A stretch of DNA of 64,000 bases. Origin: Flammula alnicola (taxonomy: Eukaryota > Basidiomycota > Agaricomycetes > Agaricales > Strophariaceae). The DNA lies in the NCBI GenBank assembly GCA_015499995.1, contig JADNRV010000095.1, positions 124,001-188,000 on the forward strand. The letters run 5' to 3'. Both the position numbers and the translations under genes were made by a program. Position 1 is the stretch's first letter; every line of letters starts with the position of its first letter. This document shows, piece after piece, positions 23,101 to 34,189 of this stretch. The notes below the pieces were generated by a model that searched no databases, had not been told where the DNA came from, and was given only the letters and a program-made list of their open reading frames with translations.

Positions 23101-24115
23101 AGATCTAATCGCCCGTGGTCATTCTTCTACAGTACCACACAGTCATGGCGCAGGCGATAGCATCTTCATCATACTCTACCATTTTTCCTCCTGATGATCG
23201 TTTAGTGCCCTGCACGAAGCTCATGGTCCCGTAACTGAGGAAGGTCGGAGAGGTGTCTCATTTCCAACGCGAAAACATTGCTAGCCTTCCTTCTTCAGCA
23301 AGCCGCAGTGTACTCGAGTACATTTCTTTCGACCTTCCTCACGCCGTATAACTGCAGCTCGTGCAGTGGAAGACTATTGGCATTTTATTTCATCCCTTTA
23401 TTCGGAGTTATGCGATTGGGATTTCATACTTCGGGCGGGATTAGTGCAGCCCCTTGTGGTGATGTGGCTGGGCGGGTTTCACTGGTTAGCGGTAGGATAT
23501 TGATTGTTTTCTTTTTGTGTAGACCGACCCAGTTCTTTTCGACCCCATCTTCCTCTCTTTCTAGGTCCTCTCTTTCTCGCTTTGATGACTTGTGGATCGG
23601 TGTTGCGTACGAAAAGATCCAATTCGATGCTCATAGACCTCGGCGGCTGCGAAGGGTCATGCAGGTGGACCATGTTTCAGCACTGTATTGTTGCAGTGCT
23701 GGTTGCCATGTTCAAGTTCTGGCCACATTGCAACTTTATGATCCTCGATATTTTGTATTGTTGTTCTCTTCTGGGCCTTCTCAGAAATCGGCCTCGACCT
23801 GTGACCCACGTTAGTCTGTCGTGAGTGCTTATTATAGCTCCCCCCAGTGAAGCTCTTCAATCTTTTCTTTCTTGTCGTGTTTTGTGAGTTGCTCCCTGCG
23901 GTTGCGCAACGATCGAATGGACGTAACGGATCTTTTCCTCTTCGGACTTCATGTCATGATCGTGAACATGTCGCTGAAATCCTTACATTTTGCCGGACTA
24001 GTTATCTGGACGGGATGTACTAAGGACCAGGTTGGACGTATGATGTAGTAAGTCGAATCATGTTTCTTGGGATTATCTACGCCGGGCAGATTAGATTTGA
24101 ACGTGGCTGTGCATT
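20190..24115 (+). repeat. Most complete copy of the dispersed non-coding repeat family
   Basis: Segments of this stretch have clear copies elsewhere: 21120-22220 matches 27785-28810 (direct), 22250-23050 matches 33340-34135 (direct), 22890-24115 matches 42770-43900 (inverted), and 20200-22250 matches about 52560-54460 (inverted). Similarity is high enough to align by eye (long exact words such as GCCTTTGGACATCGGAGGGTGT at 22433 and 33526). There is no long open frame and no reverse transcriptase, transposase or helicase motif. Terminal repeats could not be defined. Confidence 0.75.
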
Positions 24116-26240
24116 GACAAGGAAAAGGTTATCTCTATCACGTGGCCCGGAGCTTTCCGCGAAAATCCTGCGTAGTACGATCACTGATCAGTCGATACAC
24201 CTTCCTTTGCCCTCATCAAGTGCCTCTTCAGCTCACCATCGTACCATATCTGAATGGGTGGCCTTCGCCACTATCGACATGGATCAACGCTCTCAACAGT
24301 CACTCGTCATAAACAAAGCCGATGGCTTCTTTAGCTGATATCAGGAGTGGAATCCTGTTCTACAGGGGCAAGATATGAATCAGTGAGTTGCGATCCCTTC
24401 TACGGCTCCTCTTTCCATGTTCTTACTTATCTCTTTCTATAAGCTCCCCCCTACACTATCTCGTACTTTTCACCATGTGGGTGTGGCCTCCTGCAGCATC
24501 TATCGAACAGGCACAGTGGTCCACCAAGAGCATGCGTGATGATCCCCTTGGATTATACAACGTGTCTCCATCCGTCCATCCTGGGCGGTGCGTCGTCCTA
24601 CTCTCCTACACTGCCTTCTAGTCTCGCTCCTTCTGTTTTATAGTACCTAGGGCTGCTTGACTACTTGTCGTATGAAGCCCGGGAACGCTTCTATTCGTTG
24701 CTATTGCTATTTGTGCGACCGGATCTTGGGACGGTCAACAGTCTTTCTATCTTGCAGTCGTGTCTTCTGCGTAGAGTCTTGGACCCAATTTGCATTCAGA
24801 GCGCTGGCAGGCGGATTCGCGGCTGTTCGCTTCATGAGTTCAAAATCCCCTCGTCGTCGAATGCGTTCTTTCCCAACCCAATTCTCAAACGTTCCTACAT
24901 GCAATAGATGCATATGCGCACCTACGCACCCATGCATGGCCTGTCCACAAAGAGCTGCAGATTGAGCCGCGTCCACAGTTGTGTTGGAGGCTTGAAATCT
25001 TCTCGAACGCACGAACCGTTGGTATAATTGTCCTCCGTGTGACTTGGTTAAATGTTCATCTGCACACTCCTCTCTGCAGCTCTACCCTACTTATTCTACG
25101 TGCGCAGTAGGGCGTGTAGCGACGAGTTTTAATGATTTCCTTTTTCTTTTGCTTTTCCTCTTGAAGCTTAAAATTCTTCTCGATCACAGCGCCATTCCAG
25201 GCGTGAGCTTAGTTAACTGATCTGGAGTCTTACAACAGTCTAAGCTGTCCTACCTCTCAGGTATGCTATGCGTGTGGATGGTGTGTTAAATTGCGCGTTT
25301 TGGACGCCCAGTTGGGTTTTGATTTGTGGTCGGATGTCCTAGGATGGTTGTGATCTGGAACTGCTTATAACTTATATGATATTCATAGCCAGGGACAAGC
25401 GACAGTCAGTCGAAGTCTCGATTGCGTTTTATGCGTCGGTTAAAGTCGGGCTGTCCCTTATAGTGTGTGATGATTTTGAAAGGAGAATCATGCTTAACGT
25501 CGGTGCTATAGTCCTGAGTTCGAATCAGCCCTCGATCTTCTGGAATTTCTTTCTTTTATGCCTCCTTTCTTCTTTATGATATCCTGGGCGGGTCATAACC
25601 ATATGTCTATTCTGTTCTGTTCTCCTGCATCCATCCTCTCTTCTTCTGCTCTCATAGAATGAGAATGGCATCTGAAGCGCAAGGCTGAGAGTATGCGTGC
25701 AAGGCCCTTGCCCTCTCCTCATCAATGCATCACCATCGATCATTGGTCGATCATCCCCCATTGACCATCGTGATTCATCTCTGCAACTTACGATCGTGGC
25801 ACATCGATATAGTGGCCGTATTCCCAGTTAGAATTATTTTCGACTCCACCATGGACATTGATTTTCCCCGTGCGAGCTTCGCTAAAGATGGCTAACTCGT
25901 AATTTGTAAGACGCTTCCCAACTGCAGCTCAATGTGCGTGGGGCACGGATATCAGATACGCACGCTCTACACCATTCAATCCCACACATGCACCTTCGCG
26001 AGAAGGAGAGAGATGTGGGCGTCTATAGCATGCAATAGCAGCATCAATAAGCTAGATACTATTGATATACGGTCATTTATATATTTTACAATGTCCATTA
26101 AAATAAGGAGAAAATGAGAGGACGAAGCGGATCTGCCGAGGTATGTAGTTCTGCAGTTTCTAAGGTGTTGCCAATTGCAAACGGGGTTCTTTTTTAAGAG
26201 AAAAAGTACACGATTGTCTACTTTAAAGAGCATATGTCCG
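24116..26240 (+). repeat. Second, diverged repeat-family array
   Basis: The pyrimidine block (about 24380-24450), TATTGCTATT block (24698), GAGCTGCAGATT block (24950) and GGTCGGATGTCCTAGGATGG block (25331) appear in the same order as at 625-5040 and 8470-9060. The part after 26060 already belongs to the duplicated 3' flank of the F-box gene. No gene is supported. Confidence 0.6.
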
Positions 26241-26336
26241 GCTTATGTCCGTGGTTTTCGTGAGCGCGATGCACAATGTCGGCGTTCAAGGACTTTTCAG
26301 GACAATAAAGCTACTACTTTATGTAAGTATAATCTG

Positions 26337-27538
26337 TCATCGGTCACGACATACAGATATCATCCCCTTCTGGGCAAGTCGAGGAACGGCGGCAACGAAA
26401 GCAGACTCGGAAATGGATTCTAGAGAATCCAGCAACAAACGAAACTCGACGCTTCTCAACGCCGGGAAACCCGTTCCAAGTAGAAGATCTTGCAATTCAT
26501 CCCATGGGCTACCGTCTACAGGGGCATCATGTTGAAAGAACACGAGGGTGAGGCGTTGGAGATGCATATGCGCACCGATAATGAGGAGGGCCTGTACCAT
26601 CAGCTGTATCGGGGAATGCTCAGACGCGGATTCAGTGATAATGAGCCTGAGCGAGCGTAGATTGGTGGAGTGCGTCCGCACTACAGTCATTAACGACCGC
26701 AAGTCTACTCGATAACTAGGTTAGTGATGCGGTGGCCATAGACGGAAAGGAAGAACTCACCTGCGTCGGAGGCATGATTCAAGGATCTCACCTCTAGATG
26801 CTGCAACGATTCGCCCGCTGTGATCATGTACTGGCGCACAATGGTACTGACGGTTGAGGGATCGAAGATCCAGCACGAAAAGTGCAGGCTTTGCAGCGAT
26901 GAGAGAGCTGGGATGAGCCAGTCCAACACCAAAGTGTCCTGACAACACTGCACGTCCAACCTCTCCAGCAGAAATACAGGGTCGGCAACGTCGCTTTTGC
27001 TGTCAATGATTTGGTTCCGCACCCAGCATTCGTCAAAATTGATTGCTCGCAGCTTCGGGAACTGGTTTAAGAAGGTGGGGAGACCGTTATTGCCGTAGAT
27101 GACGCCTGGTTGACCTTTCACGTCGTCCTCCTTCAGCGAAATCTCCTCTATGCATTTTAACCGCGACAACGAAGGAAAGTCGAAGCGGGGTTTTCCTTGC
27201 CTGCGTCTCCGGTGGAAGATATCGAGGGAAACGATGTATGGAGACAATAAGTCTAACGTGCGATGGAGCACCTCGGAGCGCCGGGTCCAACGGTTATTAA
27301 TCTCCCACAAATCGAGATGCTTGGCAAGTGTTCGAATATGAGGCATAGATTCCAATTTGGCCAGCAAAATTGTGTCCTCAGAGTGTAAGGATATGGTACG
27401 GAAAATACCAGCCTGAGCCGGTGAAAAGAGCGCTCGACACGTTAAAGCACATGCACATAATGATAGGTAGTCGTCATCTGCAGCCAGATGACTGAGAATG
27501 GCCCAAAGCAATTCTGGGGGTAATTCGTGAAAGGGCAT
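26337..27538 (-). CDS. F-box/LRR-like protein, copy 2
   Basis: Exons 27538-26761 and 26704-26337 (381 aa) with a 56-nt intron (GTGAGT donor, CACTAAC branch, TAG acceptor). The F-box is at residues 1-40 (MPFHELPPELLWAILSHLA), followed by Leu-rich repeats of irregular length. An in-frame ATG eight codons upstream (27562) is not shared by copy 1, so I chose the MPFH start. SCF-type F-box proteins recruit targets for ubiquitination through Skp1 and cullin; the target here is unknown. The frame is intact and both splice signals are good, so it is probably expressed. Its closest relative in the window is copy 1, partly near-identical, which points to recent duplication or gene conversion. Confidence 0.85.
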
Positions 27539-27544
27539 TTTGGG

Positions 27545-27650
27545 GGCAAGCCAGACGGTCATGCACTGGAGCTGATGTTATATCGGCATTGGTGTGTGTA
27601 CCTGCCCACAGTACACTACCATGCGGAATTTCTCTTCCGTGTTGATCGCC
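27545..27650 (-). promoter_or_regulatory. Conserved upstream block of F-box copy 2
   Basis: Carries GATATAACATCAGCTCCAG near the ATG and the CACAC/GTAGG and GGAATTCC-like words further out, as upstream of copies 1, 3 and 5. It is probably the core promoter carried along in each duplication. Confidence 0.5.
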
Positions 27651-27784
27651 TGAATGATGAATTAGTTCCAAGAATGATTCGACGGGATTGATGGAGCCCG
27701 TCTGCTTAGGTATATTGAGATCAGGTCAGATATGCAGATAATCCGAATATTCTTCGCCTACCGAAGTGTGTGTACCTACCCACA

Positions 27785-29460
27785 ATAGATGGCCGGTCCC
27801 TTGGCTTTATACATTATAATGCGTCCAGGCTGCATCAACGATGGTGGTTAACAGCTCTCCTTACTCTCCTATTCTACCTTCAATATTGTCGAGCGCAGCA
27901 CGATCTGTTCGCCTTGCGAGCTGCACTCGTGCGTGGCTAACTGGTGAGTTGTTCATATGCAGCTCTACATGCGTGAGGCGTAGACATCCACATCTTATAT
28001 CATCCTATTCTGAGATCCACACGCACACGCGCGAGAGGAAATGACCTCCAGGGATAGGAGATCATGCCAGTGGGCAGGTGTCCAGGAAAGGGAGAATTAT
28101 GTCATCTGAGCAAATCAGGACGTGAGGTTCGTTTCTCATCCTCGCACCTCGATCATCGTTTCTTCGGGTCGTCATCGCGGCACATCGATACAACCTGCCT
28201 CTACCGCTATCAACAGATATCAACTCTTGCAGCACTCGCTCACCATCTACGCAGCGGATGTCGTCGTAGGAACACGAGACTGCTATGCTGTGGGTAGAAA
28301 ATTGCTCAGTTGCTCGATGTGGCCTAGGTACGGGTTATCTCTGTTCCTTCTTCTTTGTTTCTTATTGGCCTCTTCTTATATACTCCTAGGCTTCGTTGTA
28401 CTGTCTTGCTCGCTTTATACGACGCGTCCAAGCTGCTTGACGGGCCCACTTGGTGCGCCGTCTACTCCCTCTGCAGTTCTTCCTTCTATCCGTTTCTCCT
28501 CTCTTCCTGCTTACCCTTCCGTCCACATACTCGAAGTCCTCTTGTCCACATCGATGGATAGGCTTTCCCTCTTCTGCATGCACGCGCCCACGAACTTCCG
28601 TCCACGGAGAGCTGCACATGCAGTCATATCCAGCTAGCTCCAGTCCCCTTGAGCGCGACACACCCATTGTCTTTCTGCGTGTGAACTGTGCTCGAGGGCG
28701 GCTAGCTTCATTTATCATTTTCGAGATGGGCTCTCCGCGCGTTTGGGAGGGACGGTGTGCTGCGTGTAGCGATGAGAACGTTGAGCGGCCAACGCAATGT
28801 CTGATATTTTCTTTTCTACAACAAAACACTCTGGCTGTCTCTCGAACATACGTGATCTTTCCTCTTCCAAGGATCCACTCCATGGATGCATGTATCATGC
28901 ATGTATGTTCGCACTATACCCCCTCAACCCTATCCTTGCACGCGTGGAAGAGAAGGAAGGAAAATCGGAGATGTATTCGCAACTAGCCATGCTTGCAGCT
29001 TAGAGTCTTCTCGACCTCAGCGCAGCATAACCGTTACGGCGCCTTCTCAAACGGTTCGCTTTCTTCTTCCTTTAATCTAATCTACCTGCGTGCATGGATG
29101 GGGTGTTAACTTGCGCGTTTCGGATGATGGGTTTGATGTGATTTGTGCGTCGACTTCCCTACATAGGACGTGCGGTTAGAGTTCAGAACGTTCAGATCTT
29201 GAGTTTGTTTGTTATACTGGCTATCGGGCGGATGTCATAATATTTTCATGCTGAATTGGTCGGGGCGCGCTCTGTGGTGTGTAACGCGAATGAGGATGTC
29301 GGAGTTGTCCTCGTTCTATATTCTTCCCTCCACATGTTTCCCTCTTCTGCCTTATCTACTGCAAGATTCGATTACCTTTCGACCATCTAGCATTCTAAAA
29401 GTGAATGAAGCCTCGGTGAGTCTCCTCCAAGGCTTTCTCCGAGCCGATGCCCTTTGATCT
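27785..29460 (+). repeat. Truncated direct copy of 21120-22220, then decayed repeats
   Basis: From the CTTGGCTTTATACA word at 27798 through about 28810 this follows 21140-22220 closely, with an internal deletion relative to it. After 28850 the match is lost, though GTGTTAACTTGCGCG at about 29102 resembles the block at 25290. No gene is supported. Confidence 0.65.
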
Positions 29461-29806
29461 TCTCCGTCTCAAAATTTCTCAACGGAAATATTGAATATTG
29501 AAAAGTTCGCGTAGGGGGACAGGGGGAGACCGAGGAATGCAGTGTCGGGCCACGTTCAGCTCGTCTTGGATCGGGGATGCATAGAAGCGATGGACTCGTC
29601 GCTCCTTTCGTTCCGTTCCGTACAATGACATGCCATTTGCTTGCTTCCTCCGCGTTGCCTTCCTGGATATCTCTCAGTCCATGCTATAGTATTATCTTGG
29701 TTCTGTTGCTCGTATAGGTGACGTCCGAGTTATTATTGTCATCGCATGTCACTGGGTTGGGGGTAATATGCGTTTCCAAGATGTAAAGGATGAGCTCATG
29801 TCTATT
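29461..29806. other. Transposon left flank, no gene
   Basis: No open frame or repeat block is recognised. The stretch ends at the TA dinucleotide (29807-29808) duplicated on the other side of the transposon at 32640-32641. Confidence 0.4.
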
Positions 29807-29808
29807 TA

Positions 29809-29856
29809 TTGCTATTTTCGAAAATGATGACATTTCGAAAAAGAAAAGTTTCAAGT
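29809..29856 (+). repeat. Left terminal inverted repeat of the transposon
   Basis: 48 bases, perfect reverse complement of 32592-32639. It begins TTGCTATTTTCGAAAATG and lies directly after a TA. Confidence 0.92.
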
Positions 29857-29980
29857 GCTGACCTAAGTTTGAGCTGCTAGGGTGACGAGATGTCACACAG
29901 GCTCTTGAATTCGCGCTCTATCCTTGTTGCATCCTCAACGCTCCATTGTCGTCTAATTGCTGAATGTTGAACAGTGAAAC

Positions 29981-30996
29981 ATGGTATACAGAAAGATCAG
30001 TGATGATCTCAAGGAAGCGGCTTTGCGACTGGACGCTCGTGGCCGTGATAATGTCTATGATATAGCTGCGATTACAGGGATCTCAATCCGCACGTTCTAT
30101 CGTGCTCGTCGGCGAAAGCTACAAACCGGCAGTGTTGCCAAGGCAGAAGTTATTGGTCGTGGCCGACCAAGGGCGCTTCTCCGACGTGACTGCGACTATC
30201 TTCTACGACTGGCACGCCACAAGCCCACTCTTTTCCTCGACGAATATTCTCGACGCTTGGAACGGTTCCGTGCGCTGTCTGTCTCCTTGGCCACTATCCA
30301 TCGAAGCCTTGAACGGGCTGGGCTCAATGTCAAGCATGTTCAAAAGCTCGCTGCTGAAAGGGACCCCTTTTTACGTGCTGATTTCATCCGCCGTATTGGT
30401 CAATATCCTGCCAACTACCTCCTTCCGATTGATGAGGTTTCGAAGGATGACCGCACATACACCCGGCTATGGGGTAGAGCACCTATTGGGAAGCGGGTTG
30501 AACAGCATGACCCTTTTGTTCGCCGACGCAGGTATTCTATGATCGCAGCCCTGGCTCTTGATGAAGGGATTGTTGCGTCAAGGGTTCTTGAAGGATCGTT
30601 CAAGCATGATACATTCCTCGAATATCTCCGTGATGATGTGGTATGTAACCTATATCCTTCAGCAGTAAAAATTCTAATACTTTATCTCAGCTCCCTCTTA
30701 CAACTCCCTTCCCTGGGCCCCGTAGTGTGCTTCTTCTCGACAATGCCCGAATTCATCACTCCGAGGAGGTCACAGCCTTGGTTCACAGCTTTGGCTGTAT
30801 TATCGAATACCTACCTCCATATTCTCCAGACTTCCAACCAATCGAGCTCGCTTTTTCAGTCATCAAGTCACATCTTCGACGCTGCGGGCTCTCATTCTAT
30901 ACGTACAATTCCCATTACTATGAGTTGTATAAAGCTTGTGAAGAGATCACACCAGAGATGACGTGGGGATTTTTTCGACACACGGGTTATATATGA
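29981..30996 (+). CDS. DDE transposase of the Tc1/mariner-IS630 superfamily
   Basis: Two exons, 29981-30640 and 30691-30996 (321 aa), around a 50-nt intron (GTATGT donor, CTCAG acceptor). Residues about 1-60 form a homeodomain-like helix-turn-helix (DIAAITGISIRTFYRARR) for binding the transposon ends. The DDE_3 nuclease follows: first Asp in LPIDEVSKDD, second Asp in LLLDNARIHH, final acidic residue in the YSPDFQPIEL segment, the classic IS630/Tc1 arrangement. Splicing is needed to join DDV to LPLTTPFPGP; reading through the intron gives a false frame with a divergent tail. All catalytic residues are present, so the protein is probably active. The ATG lies 124 bases inside the left terminal repeat, which probably holds the promoter. 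Confidence 0.92.
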
Positions 30997-31085
30997 TTGA
31001 TACTGTACACAAACTGTCCGTAGGTATCATTTCCGAAGCAAAGAGCAAGTGATAGTCAGCATGAAGGCAGTAAATGAGTAGTAAG

Positions 31086-32468
31086 CTAGGCTGGATTTGC
31101 AAGAGCGTGAGTCCATCGGAGCTGTGCGTCACGAACAGAGGCCAGCTCTCCAATTGACAGTCTTCCTTCGCCTCGAAGATCAGTATCAGAAATAAGCCGG
31201 AGGACATGTGGTCCGGCAATTTGTATAGCGTCAAGTTTTCCTCTGATTTCCTCTGAGAGCTCGTAACGATGACAGAAGCTGTCCAATTTCATAGGCGGTG
31301 GAGGAACGCGATGGCGCGGCGAGTTTGCCGGAGCAGCTGTAGCAGGATTTACTGGAGCTAGAGGAGGCGCATTCGGAGCTCGGAAAACATCTGCAAATCC
31401 AGGAAAGTTGACAGTGATGGCAGGAGCAACAGCGTCACGGTTTTGTGCTAATCGACGCTTGGCGAGCAATGCAACATCATCTATATTGTGTTTATTAGTC
31501 GGGTCAAACATCTTGGCATTTGGCGGGTTTTCTTGGTCGACTCCTTCGATCTTCCCATCCTAAAGCAATGACAGTGTTAGTGACTGGAGGACAATATATA
31601 TATAGGGCATGGATACAACAATTGCGGCCGCCCAGGTACGTAAATGCATATGCGTTAGGTGAATATGTTCTGCATTCGCACCCGCAACATAGCAGGGTGT
31701 CTTCCCACACTGCCTGTCTTCACAACGGTGACGGCGTTCGAGCTCTTGTATAATTTTCGCCTGCGCAGTCTCTTCTTTCGAAGGTAGACTGGTCTAGACA
31801 AGTTCAGGGAATACATATGAGTCAAAATGCACCTAAAAATGTACCGTACCTTTTGTTTCTTTCGAGATCCTGTCGCTTCTTCATGTTCAGCCTCCTCCTC
31901 AGAATTATCGTCCCCATTTCCAGTCTATATCAAGGAATTATAAGGTGAAGAACCAAGAGAAATCAAAGCGACAGACCTTGTTCTCAACAACATAGAGCTT
32001 CACCTCAAAAGGAGACTTGTTTGAAGCCTCTTCTACCATTTGCTTGTAGTCTTTCTCATTAACGACGACAACCTGGTCAGTTACACGTCGTGGAATGGTA
32101 TAGGACAGAGAGAACGAATCGGCGTCATCGAGTTCCTGGCCTTGAAAAAGCCATGAGCATTCAAAAAGGTCCTCGCGCTTGAGGGACGTCAGGGCTTTGA
32201 TCAAAAAGTCGCGCAAAGGAACATCTTCGTGGAAATGATCAATCCTCGTCATGACGGGTGGCTTTGCATTGGCCCTGCGCTTCTTCCCAGGTTCCAGAGG
32301 TGCAATGAGGGGCGTGAAAAGAAGAGTCATCTTGATGCCTTTGCCATTGTTGTAAAGGCTGGGACCCCCTGCAAGCCTAATGTGTTAGCAATTTCGTGCA
32401 CAAGCTCAGTACCTACAGCCTTCATTCTCCTCTTCTGAGTCTTCATGGTCAGTGTCATAATCAGGCAT
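31086..32468 (-). CDS. Transposon accessory protein: acidic N-terminus, Cys/His cluster, SAM-like C-terminus
   Basis: Five exons, 32468-32417, 32368-31977, 31924-31850, 31793-31620, 31559-31086 (388 aa); introns are 48-60 nt and all junctions keep frame. In order: an acidic leader (DYDTDHEDSEEENEG), a basic patch (PGKKRRANAK), a globular part of about 110 residues ending FEVKLYVVENK, an acidic stretch followed by RKKQK, a Cys/His-rich segment (CEDRQCGKTPC then HIHLTHMHLRTWAAAI) that could bind zinc, a Pro/Ala-rich linker, and a C-terminal helical domain (LDSFCHRYELSEEIRGKLD) resembling a SAM-type fold. It is not a transposase. It lies wholly inside the inverted repeats, convergent to the transposase, so it moves with the element. 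A role in binding DNA or chromatin or assisting transposition is inference. The fourth donor (GTTGTA) is weak. Confidence 0.8.
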
Positions 32469-32591
32469 GGTTTGTGGGCAGTAGTAAGATCAAATTGCGA
32501 AGGAGGATGTACTCTGAAAGACGGAATCGACGCGCTGGGTTGACTGGAGGCGTCACAGAATGTGACTTCTCACGGTCTAACAGCCAACACA

Positions 32592-32639
32592 ACTTGAAAC
32601 TTTTCTTTTTCGAAATGTCATCATTTTCGAAAATAGCAA
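32592..32639 (-). repeat. Right terminal inverted repeat of the transposon
   Basis: Perfect reverse complement of 29809-29856, followed by TA at 32640-32641. The accessory gene's ATG is 123 bases inside it, mirroring the transposase on the other side. Confidence 0.92.
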
Positions 32640-32641
32640 TA

Positions 32642-33335
32642 ATCATTAATGGGTAAATAAATACGATTGTGTCTTTTCTCACCTTGGAATCCACTAATCT
32701 CTGTTTGTATCGGCCCCCAGGCCCTCCAGATTCATCGCCCAGCGACGTTCTAACGCTTGTGTAGAGCTTTGTCACTTTGGAGTTTCGCCTCTCGCCGGAC
32801 AGTCTCACGATAATTAGTCTATATCTCTGTCCTATTTCAAATGACCTGTTACGACAAGAATCTCATATGATGTTCTATCAAATAGTAGCCCCCGGGTATT
32901 TTAATTCAAATCGGCTTCGAGCAATATTCTCCAAGGACAGAAACCAAAAATGATTACTATGAGCCTGATAAGGCAAATCATCACGTTATGACAATGGTCC
33001 GTGCGCGGGTATATATGTAGCCTACGAGACGTCACCACTTCATTTTTTTCCTTCTCTCTTCTCCCCCCCCACGTATTTGAGGCATCTATTATCGATTCAC
33101 TGGATGGATTCAGACGAGGCCCGTCAGCACTGTTATATCTTGCAGACATGATGCACATGGTCATACGGACCCCCGTATTAGATCAATGTGAATGCATGCA
33201 GTTTGAATCTAACGGCGCCTCCTCTCCTCCCATCAGTTGCAGATCTTTGCTCTCCTCCATCACTCATGCCTCTGAGTTCAATATCTTTGCGCTTCGAGCA
33301 GCTCGACGGGTGACTCCTTCGCTTTCTTGATGATT
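32642..33335. other. Transposon right flank, no gene
   Basis: Short open frames only. The bases around 33000-33060 include a C-rich run and pyrimidine-rich DNA but no recognised block. Nothing further is supported. Confidence 0.4.
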
Positions 33336-33339
33336 GGCT

Positions 33340-34135
33340 CATGTTTCGTGGACGGATGCAGCGCATATATCTCAGCGCGTTTTTCTCTTTGTCCGCTTTA
33401 CTGTTTCTTTGTCTCTTTCGACGTGCGCTGCTTGCCTTTTCGTCCCAGGTTTAGTTACCAGTCACCCGGGCGCCTTGCTTTTGTTTTGCTTTTGTCCCTG
33501 TATTCGTGGTCTTGGTGGCTTTGAGCCTTTGGACATCGGAGGGTGTTGATGACTGTGATCTTGATCCGGGTGACCAGAGACCAGGGACGATTGGCCTCTA
33601 CACCACCATGACGAAGAGTACATCCCTCTTTATTTCTTCCTCTGAAGACCTCGGAGACATCATCGCGTGCGGTCAGTCGGCCGTGGCACTGGCGATATTT
33701 CACATATGTGGCTCTCCTCTCTCTCTTCGTATTTGAGCTCCTCATCTCTTTCGCCAATTTTCCCTTCTCATAAGAATTTAGTGCCCTGCACGAAGCTCGT
33801 AGTCATGCAACTGCGGAGGGTCCGGTCGGTGTATCATGTCGTACCATGGAAAGAGTTGCCGGTGTTCTATGATGCACCGCAATTCTGTGAGCCTCGAGGG
33901 TTAACATCGTTTTTCCTGCTGCGGTTCTACAAATGAACACTCCCAAGACCCTCCTCATAGTATAAACTTACGGCTCGCGCAGTGGAAGATTTGTAACATT
34001 TGCTTTCCTTTTGTTCAGATTTACCGGATTTAAATTTCGTGCTTGGGCTCGGATTAGTCCAGCCCCGTGTCGTTGACATGATTGGGCGTGTTTACTCGGG
34101 CCAGCAGACGCAAAACATGGACAAATTTTTTGGGT
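33340..34135 (+). repeat. Direct copy of repeat segment 22250-23050
   Basis: Aligns along its whole length with 22250-23050, including GCCTTTGGACATCGGAGGG and GCACGAAGCTCGTAGTCA words, with scattered base changes. The match stops sharply after CAAAACATGGACAAATTT near 34132, marking a truncation point. No open frame is shared between the copies. Confidence 0.75.
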
Positions 34136-34189
34136 TGTACTAATTAGAACACATACGAACTAACCTTCCAACACAACCGTTTTCAACAT

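Larger units (their letters stand above)
29809..32639. mobile_element. Tc1/mariner-type DNA transposon, 2.83 kb, two genes
   Basis: The ends are perfect 48-bp inverted repeats (29809-29856 and 32592-32639), starting TTGCTATTTTCG and flanked on both sides by TA, the target duplication of the Tc1/mariner/IS630 superfamily. Each terminal repeat contains small palindromes (TTTTCGAAAA and TTTCGAAA), which are possible transposase-binding sites. Inside are a + strand DDE transposase (29981-30996) and a - strand accessory gene (32468-31086), convergent and 89 bases apart. Both frames are open with plausible introns. Perfect ends and intact genes imply recent insertion. Confidence 0.9.

Noticed and set aside
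29981..30961. Single 326-aa transposase frame reading through the intron
   Set aside because: The C-terminal part after DDV loses family motifs, while splicing at 30641-30690 gives LLLDNARIHH and the YSPDFQPIEL motif in frame.
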